A DNA stretch of 64,000 nucleotides from Isoetes taiwanensis (Eukaryota > Streptophyta > Lycopodiopsida > Isoetales > Isoetaceae): contig JAJEKV010000010.1 of the NCBI GenBank assembly GCA_021234155.1, positions 14,612,463 through 14,676,462 on the forward strand, given 5' to 3'. A program made the position numbers and the translations under genes. The notes under the pieces were generated by a model that saw only the letters and a program-made list of their open reading frames with translations, searched no databases and was not told where the DNA came from. The first letter of the stretch is position 1. Each line of letters starts with the position of its first letter. Of this stretch, positions 1-10,916 are shown one piece after another.

Positions 1-300
1 ATCTGTCTCCAACAACATGACTGCCTCTAAAATCTTTTAACTTTTAAGCCTTGAAAGAAATAAATACCCAACTATGCCGAACCTAGAATTCTTGGAACAA
101 AAATTTTCTTGTTGAACAAGTCACACTCAGTCACGCACGTCGAACTGGACTGGAATGCGAAGCAAAATGGAAAAGGTCTCCTCCTTTGGTCTCCTACCTA
201 TGTAAAGCATAAACCCATTTTTTTATCCTATACGTCAGCCAAAAGGCAGAAGGGACATGGAAAATGCGAAAGGAAAAAGAGGTCGAATCTTCGGTTAACC

Positions 301-308
301 TATTTAAG
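301..308 (+). promoter_or_regulatory. Putative TATA box of the adenylate kinase gene
   Basis: TATTTAAG lies about 42 bases before the ATG at 343, which allows a start of transcription around 330 and a very short leader. The position favours ATG 343 (or 358) over the earlier in-frame ATG at 109, which would lie upstream of the TATA box. This is motif-based only. Confidence 0.4.
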
Positions 309-342
309 CATTCTTAGGTCTGAATCAAAGAAGGCAGAAGAA

Positions 343-1239
343 ATGGCAGCTGCGGCGATGAGAACAACGCAATCGGCAAAAGTATTAGGATTCCGTGGGC
401 ATCTAGACTTGGAGAAGAGCTTAAGCCCTGTTTTGGGCATGTTTCAGGTTTCAAAAGACTTGGCAATCAGCGGCAAAACTAGGAAAGAAAAAATCCCCTT
501 CAAGCATTGGGTCTTCCTGGGAAAACCAGGTGTGGGCAAAGGAACTATTGCCTCAAAACTGGCCGCTTTCACAAATCTTCCCCATATTTCAACAGGGGAT
601 CTTATCCGCCACGAATTGAACTCCAAATCTGGCACAGCAGGGGAATTGAGTCGCCAAATTTCAGCTTCAGTTGCACAGGGCAAGCTTATCGGTGACGACC
701 TAGTCTTGGCCTTGCTTCAGAAAAGACTCCAACAAGGCAAGGCTGTTGGACAAAAGGGATTTATTCTCGATGGTTTCCCTAGAAATGTAAAGCAGGCTTT
801 GATTTTGGAGCAGCTTGTAGATATTGATGTTGTGGTTAATATGAAAATGAGAGAAGATGCATTGGTTGCCAAGTGTTTGGGAAGAAGAACATGCAGTGAA
901 TGCGGCAAAACCTTCAATGTTGCGGACGTTAACTTAGAACTTGAAGATGGCACCAAGATTTCTATGCCTAAGCTTTTGCCTCCACCACAGTGTGCTTCTA
1001 AGATGGTCACTAGAAGTGATGATAATGAGGAAAGTGTCAAGAAGAGATTGCGGGTTTACGAGGAACAGTGTAAAGATGTGGAGGATTTCTACAGGTGCCA
1101 AGGCAAAGTAATGGATGTTGGTGTTGTGTCGGGAGTGTCAGAAACATGGTCAAATGTGTTGAAGATGTTACACATAGAAGAAAAGGAAGCAGAAGAAGCA
1201 GAAGCACCCTTTACATGTAATAAACCCGCACTATCATAG
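343..1239 (+). CDS. Adenylate kinase, plant organelle type (adenylate kinase 1, chloroplastic-like)
   Basis: Adenylate kinase catalyses ATP + AMP = 2 ADP; this plant group acts in plastids or mitochondria. From ATG 343 the protein has 298 residues, normal for the family. Visible landmarks are a P-loop GKPGVGKGT at residues 60-68, a TGDLIR AMP-binding segment, DGFPR at 143-147, and a LID region with C184-x2-C187 and C217 that resembles a zinc-type lid. The first 50 or so residues are basic and Ser-rich with few acids, consistent with a transit peptide. The frame is open upstream to an ATG at 109, but that extension is not family-like and contains the TATA box. There is no intron, whereas related plant genes usually have several, so this may be a retrocopy. 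Two broken copies follow at 3275 and 7303. Confidence 0.85.
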   Translation: MAAAAMRTTQSAKVLGFRGHLDLEKSLSPVLGMFQVSKDLAISGKTRKEKIPFKHWVFLGKPGVGKGTIASKLAAFTNLPHISTGDLIRHELNSKSGTAGELSRQISASVAQGKLIGDDLVLALLQKRLQQGKAVGQKGFILDGFPRNVKQALILEQLVDIDVVVNMKMREDALVAKCLGRRTCSECGKTFNVADVNLELEDGTKISMPKLLPPPQCASKMVTRSDDNEESVKKRLRVYEEQCKDVEDFYRCQGKVMDVGVVSGVSETWSNVLKMLHIEEKEAEEAEAPFTCNKPALS

Positions 1240-1405
1240 GCACCTGCTCAAAAAGAGTTGGTCAATTTTGTTAAAGACCATAGCAACATATTCTAACCAA
1301 GACTCGAGACTTGGAACTTAGGCACGTGCTAAAAAAGAGTGGGTCAATTTTGTTAAAGACCAAAGTAACAATACTAACCAAGATTCCAGACTTGGACTGT
1401 ATGGT
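1240..1405 (+). repeat. Two tandem copies of an about 83-bp unit in the adenylate kinase 3' region
   Basis: The segment from the stop codon to about 1320 (AAAAAGAGTTGGTCAATTTT then AAGACCATAGCAACA) is repeated imperfectly to about 1405. The same doubled unit follows both broken kinase copies (3522 and 7784), so this duplication came before the kinase copies spread. Confidence 0.75.
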
Positions 1406-2512
1406 CCACTGTTCAAGACATTACACACCATGCTTATATGAGAACTGCTCATCACATGGGAAGCATATATGCTAGATGTATATATCGAATGTAGAATGTA
1501 CGTATCATTCTATTGAATGTAAATGCAATCATTGCAATTTTTACAAAACGTTTACATTAATATATTGAATGTTTACATTAATATATTAGGTTCGACGGAA
1601 CATGATCAATCCAATACGAATATATCCCATATTGAAGGATGGGAAATTTCAATTGCTCATACTTCAAATGTTAAATCAATGGATCCAAGCCTACTAAACC
1701 TAGCATCATAAGCTCTTTTAGCAACGGAATCTTTAGCCAACTTCAAGAGCATTGTTCTCATTTAACCTACAAAAAAGGTCATCTGTCAATAAAACAAATC
1801 ATCAAAAATTATATCTATAGCAAATATAAATGCAACAAAATTAAAGATAGTTAACTGTCTTTGGACCTACATTGTTGCTAACCTTCTCATTCATATCTGC
1901 TTTTGAATATAATTTAAAAAACAAGGTCTAAAAACATAAACGAGCTTAAGAAAGATACAAATGCAAAAGAAAGAAAGAAAGAAATGAACGAAATGCAAAA
2001 GAAAGATTAAAAAAAATGAAGTAATCTACCTGTTTTTGGACCTGTAAGCGCATAAGCATGGATTGGTGATTTTGAAATACCAAAAGAAAGAAAGAAAAAC
2101 AATGAAGCAAATGCAAAAGAAAGCTCAACATGCATTAACTTAAATACTTCTGGACCAGAGCAAGGAAGCAACCTTTTGACAAGGAAAAAGATTGTCCACA
2201 AGTAAATAACAAAAGGTGCATCAAGAACCAACCCATACAAGAAAAATATTTTGCCTGTGCACCATACTTGCTGGTGCAAAGATCGTTAACCCCTAAAGAG
2301 TCCTCGAGTGTCTCTAAAGAGCAAACTCCAAATCTATTCTTGTACTTGCCTTTCCATATGTGGTGGATTGTATATGCGTGTTCTTGTTGTCAGTCAGTCA
2401 TTGCTTCGTGTTGACTCTATTAGATAATTCTTATGCATGTTATGTTCATCAAAAAAAAAAAATTACTTGCAGTAACATGTTACTTGTTACTGCAAAAGCA
2501 AAATGCAAAAGA
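1406..2512. other. AT-rich non-coding sequence
   Basis: No gene is seen here. The part up to about 1710 is repeated after each broken kinase copy (3690-3990 and 7950-8250). It contains two or three close copies of GTTTACATTAATATATT near 1550-1590. From 1950 the sequence becomes GAAA-rich and includes a 145-bp block found again at 3105. Confidence 0.6.
1985..2131. repeat. Direct repeat, first copy (second at 3105-3245)
   Basis: Both copies share CCTGTAAGC, then AAGCATGGATTGGTGATTTT and a GAAAGAAAG tract, at roughly 90 percent identity by eye. The second copy sits immediately upstream of the 3275 kinase fragment, so it looks like part of the same segmental duplication. Confidence 0.75.
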
Positions 2513-2571
2513 GAGATAAGATAAGATAAGATAAGATAAGATAATATAAGATAAGATAAGATAAGATAAGT
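2513..2571. repeat. (ATAAG)n microsatellite
   Basis: About eleven copies of a pentamer (GATAA/ATAAG phase) with one interruption. It abuts a LINE-like 3' end on its right, so it is best read as that LINE's simple-repeat tail, (TTATC)n on the minus strand. Confidence 0.85.
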
Positions 2572-3060
2572 TTTTTATCGTCCACGAGAACCCTATCGGG
2601 TTGTGGGACCAGAACAAAGAAAGAGGGCATGAGCCCCTAATAGAACAAAAAAGGCATAAGCCTAAACAAAGTACAGCATGGAGTCGAAGCCCCGTAACAA
2701 AACATGAAAGAAATAACAAAAAGAGCTAACTAATAAGGCACTATGCATATCCTAGGCAAGGGTGCTCAGGCCAGTGGTCGCGAATGATAGCTGTGCCCCC
2801 TCTGTACACTGCCCATTTGTTCTGCATCCGAGCCTCTCGGACTTTACACAACTCCCCCCATCGCCTAGTTAACTGTATAGGGGAGAGATCCTCCTGAACC
2901 GAGAATCTAGTATTCTTCAAATGACTGTCGTGCTAGAGCACATATAATATGTCCTGAGAGGCGCTGAAGTGTACGACTATATGACGAGGTCGGTCCGGTC
3001 TCTGGGCCCCAACTCGCCGGGCTATGGCAATACTAATTCTGAATGTGCATGATATCGAAA
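2572..3060 (-). mobile_element. 5'-truncated LINE fragment (3' end at left)
   Basis: On the minus strand this fragment ends in GTGGACGATAAAAAACTT followed by (ATC-TT)n. The complete LINE at 44313-49061 ends in the very similar GTGGACGTTAAAATAAACTT followed by (TTCC)n. A short reading frame in 2700-2990 (minus) is rich in basic residues and ends before this tail, but it is too short to identify. The shared 3' end with different simple-repeat tails is the main support. The left flank and the sequence near 3110 both contain AAATGCAAAAGA-like bases, a possible target duplication, but that motif is common locally. Confidence 0.5.
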
Positions 3061-3104
3061 AAAATTTGCGTACTTTTGTTCAAGATCCGAAAGCAAGAGA
3101 AGGA

Positions 3105-3245
3105 AGCAAATGCAAAAGAAAGATTAAAAAACAATACAAATAATCTACCTATTTTTGGACCTGTAAGCACCTAAGCATGGATTGGTGATTTTGGAATACC
3201 AAAAGAAAGAAAGGAAAACAATGAAGCAAATTCAAAAGAAAGCTA
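3105..3245. repeat. Direct repeat, second copy (first at 1985-2131)
   Basis: This matches 1985-2131 almost throughout and is followed within 30 bases by the broken adenylate kinase copy. Confidence 0.75.
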
Positions 3246-3274
3246 AACCTGTAGTAATTTACCTATTGATTCCA

Positions 3275-3521
3275 CCACAGTGAGCCTCCACCACAATGTG
3301 CTTCTTGATGATAATGAGGAAAGTGTCAAGAAGAGATTGCGGTTTCATTTAGGAACAAAGGTAAAGATGTGGAGGATTTCTACAGGTGCCAAGGCAAAGT
3401 AATGGATGTTGGTGTTGTGTCGGGAGTGTCAGAAACATGGTCAAATGTGTTGAAGATGTTACACATCGAAGAAAAGGAAGCAGAAGCATCCTTTACATGT
3501 AATAAACGTGCACCATCATAG
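3275..3521 (+). pseudogene. Adenylate kinase fragment, broken copy
   Basis: This matches the last quarter of the 343-1239 gene, from the PPPQC region to the stop codon. It has lost the P-loop, the AMP-binding part and most of the LID. There is an internal deletion just after the Cys codon region (near 3307) and a frame change near 3345, so no enzyme can be made. The 3' end, including the doubled 83-bp unit and the AT-rich flank, still follows in the same order as in the intact gene. It therefore arose by DNA duplication of the gene's end together with its flank, not by reverse transcription of this part. Confidence 0.85.
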
Positions 3522-4268
3522 GCATCTGCTCAAAAAGAGTTGGTCAATTTCCTTAAAGACCATAGCAACATATTTTAACCAAGACTCAAGACTTGGACCT
3601 TAGGCACGTGCTAAAAAAGAGTGGTCAATTTTGTTAAAGACCAAAGTAACAATACTAACCAAGATTCCAGACTTGGACTGTATGGTCCACCGTTCAAGAC
3701 ATTACACACCATGCTTATATGAGAACTGCTCATCATATGGGAAGCATATATGTTAGATGTATATATCGAATGTACGTATCATTCTATTGAATGTAAATGC
3801 AATCATTGCAATTTTTACAAAACGTTTACATTAATATATTGAAGGTTTACATTAATATATTAAACGTTTACACAAGGTTCGACAGAACATGATCAATACA
3901 ATACAAATATATCCCATATTGAAGGATGGGAAATTTCCATTGCTCGTACTTCAAATGCTAAATCAATGGGTCCAAAACCACTAAACCTAGCCAGAATACA
4001 CGTTATTCTCATTAAGGTAAATCTTGTACATGATAGTTTTCATGTGAATGATAAAATAACTTGTGCTTAGAAGCTTAAACTCGCAAGCAACTTGGGAGAG
4101 ATCAAATACACTTTGATCCAATTAAGCATAAAGCAAAATACTGAATTTATAAATGCACAAAAGACGTACTTGCAAAGCCCATGTCAAATATTAAATTAGA
4201 CATATATCCAATGAATCAAGCCATAAAAGTTCGGTTGATACTCAATTTACATGGTCAATCACACTGCC
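3522..4268. repeat. Duplicated 3' flank of adenylate kinase up to a hAT end
   Basis: The first part matches 1240-1710, and the whole stretch matches 7784-8520. No gene is seen. It ends in ACACTGCC directly before a CAGGGTTCAAG terminus; at the other copy the corresponding 8 bases are ACACTACC. Confidence 0.75.
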
Positions 4269-4517
4269 CAGGGTTCAAGTTTGACGGGCACCTCCTAATT
4301 TTCCAATGACAGGCACTTTTTTTTTGTCTTTCATATGACTGGTCTTTCATATGACAGAATATTGATCAATTTGAACCTTTCAACTGACGTACAAAATTTT
4401 TAATTGACGAAAGACCGCTTTTCAATCATAAACTTAGAACAAAAGGGTAAGTTACATAGTAGTACTACTAATATAAATATACAGTTAAAAAGTTAAGAGT
4501 AGCATCAACAATATAAT

Positions 4518-6138
4518 TCAAGAGTCATCAAGAGACATTGCTACTCTTCTACATTTATCTTCACTCCAAGCATCAAAGCATGCTTTCCAATCCACGTGTT
4601 CAAATGGTTTATACGTGTAACCATCATAGTAGCATCCAACGTTTCTAGGTTCATGCAGGCCCTCATTACCACTCTTGACGTTATTTTGGAGGGGGTAACT
4701 CCTCTCACAACATGCTGTGCTTCCTGGAATAACCATTTAACACTGCCATAGACTCATAAGTGCTAGAAAGCTGTTCCACCAACTATCTGTTTTTCCATCC
4801 TCCTCTCTGCAAATAGTCCAAGCCACCAACATATTTTTATTCTTGGCTGCCCCAAAAAGTTCCCAACAATCTTCTCTCTCACTCAAACAACAAGCTACAT
4901 CTACCTTTGAACTAAAATTAGCAAGCAATTGCCCAACCAATTAAAAGTCTCTTTATCCCTAGCATCTGGATCCAAAGCATATGTGGATGGATTGAAGAAC
5001 TTCATAGCATTAAATATGTCATTCACATCTTCAAATCTCCTAACAAGTGCATCAAAAATAGCAAGGATAAATGATTTACCAATACGTATACAATGAGCTA
5101 AAGATCCATTATTTTCAGGTAGTCCATTCAAATCAAGATTTTTTCATGTTCACGGAGAGTGCCATGAGCATCCTCAAATGTCATCTTCCCCTCCGTGCAA
5201 TAATTAAGAAACAAAGCTAGTCGTTTTGTTCTCCAAATGCTCTAGTTGTAGAGAGATATCTTCTGGTAAACTTCTCCTTCACCAAATCTAGTAGCAAGCC
5301 TATCCTTGACACATCAAGCAATTGTTTCTGGAATTCTATATTCAAATTATTTAACTCTTCAAGAACGTCCGCTAAGAAATGTATTATGAATTGGACCTAA
5401 AAAAGAAATACACTGAGTAATGAAATAAGTTATCATGCCAAAAGAGATCTAATTTATAAAACAAATGAAGTTATGAAGGATAAAATAAACTATACCTGGA
5501 ATATCGTGCCCTTCTCATTTTGATCCAAGATAGCAGGCATGACACAAACTAGTCTTAACATCACTTACCCTCTAGATAACCATCATATGCTATGTATTTG
5601 CAAGACACTCAAGCTATGCTCATCATATATAAGGCAAGTAAATCGTTGAAGTTCTCATGTCAATTTGTAGATCTTCCCAACCATGAATAGACCTTGTTAG
5701 CTAGTTCGTCAACAAACTCAAAAACTTATGGAATTGATGGCAAAACATCTTTTACTGTAAGTGCATCCCTATGGGCTATACAATGTATTCTTTTGATATC
5801 AGGATTTCTTGCTTGAAACCTTGCAACCATACATGTGCAGCACCCCAACATAGTAGATGCACCATCAGAAGCAATTGCAATTATATTATCTTCTTTCAAA
5901 TCCATAGATATCAATAAAGCTTGTAAGGCATCATAACATGCTTCAGCATTTCCACTTTCAAGTGACAAAAGCCTAACAAATACACACTTTTGTTCACCCG
6001 TACCAATATTATCCAAGTATTGCATGTACACAATAAGATGTCTTTCTAGCGTACGATCAGTTGATTCATCAACGAGAATAGAACAATATGGAGAAGATCT
6101 CACCTGCTCTGCAGTGCTCGCTCTGACTAAAATGTGGG
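4518..6138 (-). pseudogene. hAT-type transposase, ZNF862-like (DUF4371) group, broken
   Basis: In minus-strand order, one frame (5726-6138) carries SILVDESTDRTLERHLIVY, then ASDGASTMLG, then HCIAHRDAL. These are typical of the catalytic core of the ZNF862-like branch of hAT transposases. After an apparent 99-bp intron (5397-5495; GT-AG on the minus strand), shifted frames carry a segment related to FLADVLEELN. The hAT C-terminal dimerisation region follows (MSLWQCCMVIPGSTACCERS) and ends at 4518. Frame changes near 5150, 4940 and 4740 separate the parts. An N-terminal zinc finger is not visible. The last frame runs into unrelated sequence beyond 6138, up to 6217, which I do not count. Confidence 0.8.
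5397..5495 (-). other. Predicted spliceosomal intron in the hAT transposase
   Basis: The minus strand reads CAG-GTATAG at the donor and a T-run followed by AG at the acceptor. The same intron with the same ends occurs in the second copy at 9660-9759. Homologous coding sequence continues on both sides. Confidence 0.65.
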
Positions 6139-6949
6139 GTCTAAAGGAACTCACTAGAGCATGCACTAAAGTTAATAAAATCAATATTAACTTCAAGATT
6201 CTGGAGAAAGTGTACAATCACAAACCTCTTGCAGGATCATATAAAGTGGTCAATACACTCTTGGTTGATGACCATCTGTACAAAGGTTACAAAAATGCCC
6301 GACACACTATAGTCACTCCTATCACCTTCAATCCCGCAAGGTGATCGGAGACTATTTTACCAAAGTTTTGAAGCCATGGTTGTTGGGCCTTTCTTCCTAG
6401 CGATAGTGTTGCTACATATGTACAACATCATCCAATAGAAAATTGGTTGGATGATATCTCTGAAAAATTTATTGTGGCTATGAAGAAGAAGAACAAGATC
6501 TGATTATTACTAGAATCTATAAACTATTTTAGATCTAATTTGTTACAAAACATTGTGTAAGATATCTGAAATCTACTTTGAAATCTAAATGTGTTAAAAC
6601 TACATTTCCCTTTATGAATTTTGCATTTGGGATTGTACTATTTACCTTAACAACAGATTGAGGAAGAGGAGCAGATCCCTAGTAGAATTGCTCGACACTT
6701 TCTACCCATGGTGTATTGTGCCGATTCCAACCCAATCACTATAACGAGGACAGAAGTAGACATTCTGGACAATGAGACACGGTGGCTTAATAATACGTGT
6801 TGGAATTACATGCCTAAGTGGTGGCATTTTGACCCAAATGACACCTGGTTAGCATTTTGACCCAAATGTCTTATATTTTAAGGCATTTTGACCCAAATGT
6901 CTTATATTTTAAGGCATACTATTGGTCCATGTCAACATTTAAGAAGAAC
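6139..6949. other. Unassigned sequence with short coding-like stretches
   Basis: Between the broken hAT and the next repeat there is no recognisable gene. A plus-strand frame to 6344 and another near 6655-6850 have non-random composition and may be exon fragments of a captured gene. I cannot name a family. Confidence 0.35.
6822..6916. repeat. Short tandem repeat, unit about 34 bp
   Basis: GCATTTTGACCCAAATG occurs three times at short spacing. The last two copies are followed by the same TCTTATATTTTAAG sequence. Confidence 0.8.
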
Positions 6950-7302
6950 TGGTTTTCACACGGAACCATATAAGACATGTCTCATTTAGGTTCGGGTAGG
7001 TTTAAATAGGTTCGGTAAGGGCAATGGAGTCTTATTTTATACCGGGGGACTTCCCCCGCCATAAAATAAGACACCACTTATTATATTCTATTTTATTCTA
7101 TTGACCAATCATATTCAAAATAAAAGGTGGTCTTATTTTGTGATGGTTTTCACACTAGTATTTGTTAGTGTCTCATTTACATAAGACACCCTGTAGTGTG
7201 AAAACAACTTATATTTGTGTGTCTTATTTTTTGCTTTGGAGTCACAAATGATGTCTTATATGAAATGGGACAGCCATATTATAAGACATCGTGTGAAAAG
7301 GC
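6950..7302. mobile_element. Possible MITE-like element next to the third kinase copy
   Basis: The left edge reads GGTTTTCACACG and the right edge reads CGTGTGAAAAGG, an inverted pair. A second, inner inverted pair, TTTTCACACTA and TAGTGTGAAAA, lies at 7147 and 7190. AAGACA motifs in both orientations fill the interior. The right edge coincides with the start of kinase homology at 7303. No clear target duplication is visible. Confidence 0.4.
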
Positions 7303-7783
7303 CCTTATTCTCGATGGTTTCCCTAGAAATGTAAAGCAGGCTTTGATTTTGGAGCAGCTTGTAGATATTGATGTTGTGGTTAATATGAAAATGAGAGAAG
7401 ATGCATTGGTTGCCAAGTGTTTAGGAAGAAGAACATGCAGCGAATGCGGCAAAACCTTCAACCTTGCCGACGTTAACTTAGAACTTGAAGATGGCACCAA
7501 GATTTCTATGCCTAAGCTTTTGCCTCCACCACAGTGTGCTTCTAAGATGGTAATTAGAAGTGATGATAATGAAGAAAGTGTCAAGAAGAGATTGCGGGTT
7601 TACGAGGAACAGTGTAAAGATGTTGAGGATTTCTACAGGTGCCAAGGCAAAGTAATGGATGTTGGTGTTGTGTCGGGAGTGTCAGAAACATGGTCAAATG
7701 TGTTGAAGATGTTACACATCGAAGAAACGGAAGTAGAAGAAGCAGAAGCACCCTTTACATGTAATAAACGTGCACTATCATAG
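7303..7783 (+). pseudogene. Adenylate kinase 3' half, truncated copy
   Basis: From residue 139 of the intact gene to its stop codon this copy is nearly identical, with the LID cysteines (CSECG) and PPPQC kept and the frame open. It lacks the P-loop and the AMP-binding half, so it cannot be an active kinase. Homology begins at a shared AAAAGG. Upstream lies unrelated, MITE-like sequence, which supplies an open frame from 7217 that is not kinase-like. Differences from the intact gene are mostly conservative (for example V to L in the LID, and K to T near the end). The open frame suggests the copy is young or has only recently lost constraint. Confidence 0.85.
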
Positions 7784-8520
7784 GCACTTGCCCAAAAAGA
7801 GTTGGTCAATTTTGTCAAAGACCATAGCAGCATATTCTAATCAAGACTCAAGACTTGGACCTTAGGCACGGGCTAAAAAAGAGTTGGTCAATTTTGTTCA
7901 AGTCCAAAGCAACAATACTAACCAAGATTGGAGACTTGGACCTTATGGTCCACCATTCAAGACATTACACACCATGCTTATATGAGAACTGCTCATCACA
8001 TGGGAAGCATATATGCTAGATGTATATATCGAATGTACATATCATTCTACTGAATATAAATACAATCATTGCAATTTTTACAAAATGTTTACATTAATAT
8101 ATTGAATGTTTACATTAATATATTAGGTTCGAGGGAACATGATCAATACAATACGAATATATCCCATATTGAAGGATGGAAAATTTCCATTGCTCGTACT
8201 TCAAATGCTAAATCAATGGATCCAAAACCACTAAACCTAGCCAGAATACACATTATTCTCAATAAGGCAAACCTTGTTCATGATAGTTTTCATGTGAATG
8301 ATAAAACAACTTGTGCTTAGAAAGCTTAAACTCGCAAGCAACTTGGAAGAGATCAAATACACTTAATCCAATTAAGCATAAATCAAAATATCTGAATTTA
8401 TAAATGCACAAAGGAGGCACTTGCAAAGCCCATGTCAAATATTAAATTAGACATATATCCAATGAATGAAGACATTAAAGTTTTGGTTAATACTCAATTT
8501 ACATGGTCAATCACACTACC
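7784..8520. repeat. Third copy of the adenylate kinase 3' flank
   Basis: This matches 3522-4268 along its whole length and 1240-1710 in its first part. It ends with ACACTACC, which forms the left half of the target duplication of the hAT at 8521. Confidence 0.8.
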
Positions 8521-10916
8521 CAGGGTTCAAGTTTGACGGGCACCTCCGAATTTTCCAATGACAGGCACTTTTTTTTTTTTGGTCTTTCATATGACAGAAT
8601 ATTGATCAATTTGAACCTTTCAACTGACATACAAAAATTTTTAATTGACGAAAGACCATTTTTCAATTATAAACTTAGAACAAAAAGGCAAGTTACATAG
8701 TAGTAACTACTAATATAAATATACACTTAAAAAGTTAAGAGTAGTATCAACAACATAATTCAAGAGTCATCAAGAGACATTGCTGTCCTTCTACATTTAT
8801 CTTCATTCCAAGCATCAAAGCATGCTTTCCAATCCACGTGTTCAAATGGTTTACTCCACATGGAACCATCATAGTAGCATCCAAAGTTTCTAGGTTCATG
8901 CGGGCCCTCATTACCACTCTTGACGTTATTTTGAAGGGGGTAACCCCTTTCACAATATGCTGTGCTTCCTGGAATAACCATGCAACACTGCCATAGACTC
9001 ATAAGTGCTAGAAAACTGTTCCACCAACTATCTGTTGTTCCATCCTCCTCTTTGCAAATAGTCCAAGCCACCAACATATTTTTATTCTTGGCTGCCCTGA
9101 AAAGTGTCCCAACAATCTTCTCTCTCACTCAAACAACGAGCTACATCTACCTTTGAACTAAAATTAGCAAGCAATTTGCCCAACCAATTAAAAGTCTCTT
9201 TATCCCTAGCGTCTGGATCCAAAGCATATGGATGGATTGAAGAACTTCATAGCATTAAATATGTCATTCACATCTTCAAATCTTCTAGCAAGTACATCAA
9301 AAATAGCAAGGATAAATGATTTACCAATACGTGTACAATGAGCTAAAGATCCACTATCTTCAAGCAATCCATTCAAATCAAGGTTTTTTCCTGGAATAGA
9401 AAGTTCATGTTCATGGAGAGTGCCATTAGCATCCTCAAATGTCATCTTCCCCTCCTTGCAACAGTTAAGAAACAAAGCTAGTCGTTTTGTTCCTTCTCCA
9501 AATGCTCTAGTTGTAGAGAGATATCTTCTAGTAAACTTCTCCTTCACCATCTAGTAGCAAGCCTATCCTTGACACATCAAGTAATTGTTTCTGGAATTCT
9601 ATATTCAAATTGGTTAACTCTTCAAGAACGTCCGCTAAGAAATGTATTATGAATTGGACCTAAAAAAAGAAATACAATGAGTAATGAAATAAATTATCAT
9701 GCCAAAAGAGATCTAATTTATAAAACAAATGAAGTTATGAAGGATAAAATAAACTATACCGGGAAGATCATGCACTTTTCATTTTGATCCAAGATAGCAG
9801 GCATGACACAAACTAGTCTTAACATCACTTGCCTCTAGATAACCATCATATGCTATGTATTTGCAAGACACTCAAGCTATGCTCATCATATAAGGCAAGT
9901 AAATCGTTGAAGTCCTCATGTCGATTTGTAGATCTTCCCAACCATGAATAGACTGTCAACAAACTCAAAAACTTATGGAGTTGATGTCAAAACATCTTTT
10001 ACTGTAAGTGCATTCCTATGGCTATACAATGTATTCTTTTGATATCAAGATTTCTTGCTCGAAACCTTGCAACCATACCTGTGCAGCACCCCAACATAGT
10101 AGATGCACCATCAGAAGCAATTGCAATTATCTTATCTTCTTTCAAATCCATAATATCAATAAAGCTTGTAAGGCATCATAACATGCTTCAGCATTTCCAC
10201 TTTCAAATGGCAAAAGCCTAACAAATACACACTTTTGTTCAACCTTACCAATTTCATCCAAGTATTGCATGTACATAATAAGATGTCTTTCTAGCGTACG
10301 ATCAGTTGATTCATCAACAAGAATAGAATAATATGGAGAAGATCTCACCAGCTCGGCAGTGCCCGCTCTGACTAAAACGTGGTGAAAAAACCAAGCCACA
10401 GACTCCGTGTCCGTCCACAGACTCCACACAGACACCGTTTTGTGAAAAAGGGGGGAAAGAACACAAAAAAAAGAAAAAAAGAAAAGAAAAAGAAAAAGCT
10501 CTGAGCATTACCGGCTTACTGTAAAGAGTCGTGACAGGCAACTGGCAGAGCAGAAATAACTCGGATTTTCCAAATTGGTTTCGTTGGGAAATAATGGGAG
10601 AATGTATGGAGAATCGGGAATATAGGAGTTAAAAAAAAAAACAATTTTTATAATGTTACCTAATTCATTATTCTATTAAAGGTAAGGTACATTAACTCAA
10701 TATACCTATAAAATAACCTCAGTACTTATACAAAAATGAAAGGCAAATTTATATTTGCGACCTTTCAAATGACATACACATTTTGTTTTTGCCTTTCTAT
10801 ATGACAGGCAAATTGATTGATAATTGTTACCCTTCATATGCAGGGCAATTTTTTTTGCTGCTTTGACGGGCAAAAAAGCAAAAAACAGGCATGAAAGCCA
10901 TCAAACTTGAACCCTG
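8521..10916 (-). mobile_element. hAT transposon with both ends, 2.4 kb
   Basis: The terminal inverted repeats are CAGGGTTCAAGTTTGA on the left and its inverse TCAAACTTGAACCCTG on the right, perfect over 16 bp. Flanking 8-bp sequences ACACTACC (8513-8520) and ATACTACC (10917-10924) match at 7 of 8 positions, as expected for a hAT target duplication. Subterminal GACGGGCA and GGCA repeats occur at both ends. The transposase on the minus strand is broken, so the copy is probably not autonomous. Confidence 0.85.
8760..10385 (-). pseudogene. hAT-type transposase, ZNF862-like group, broken (second copy)
   Basis: This has the same domain order as the copy at 4518-6138. The SILVDESTDRTLERHL core lies at 10142-10385 (minus), and a GT-AG intron of 100 bp at 9660-9759. 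A long middle frame (9206-9550) follows, then a C-terminal frame (8760-9128) with the dimerisation region (MSLWQCCMVIPGSTAYCERG). Frame breaks lie near 10140, 9960, 9550 and 9130. Upstream of 10385 the sequence turns into an A-rich tract (10440-10500) with no zinc-finger exon, so the 5' part of the gene is missing or replaced. Relative to the other copy it is slightly less damaged in the C-terminal half. Confidence 0.8.

Larger units (their letters stand above)
4269..6138 (-). mobile_element. hAT transposon, right part missing
   Basis: The left terminus CAGGGTTCAAGTTTGA matches the left end of the complete hAT at 8521 and the inverse of its right end at 10916. The body (4500-6138) matches 8740-10385 nearly base for base with scattered changes. 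Homology stops at about 6138, where unrelated sequence begins, so the right terminus is lost. The transposase reads on the minus strand. Confidence 0.8.

Noticed and set aside
109-342. N-terminal extension of the adenylate kinase to ATG 109
   Set aside because: It would place the TATA box inside the coding region and adds 78 residues unlike the family. ATG 343 gives the normal length.
2513-2571. Telomere-like or centromeric satellite
   Set aside because: The unit is ATAAG, only about eleven copies, and it abuts a LINE 3' end, so it is a retrotransposon tail.
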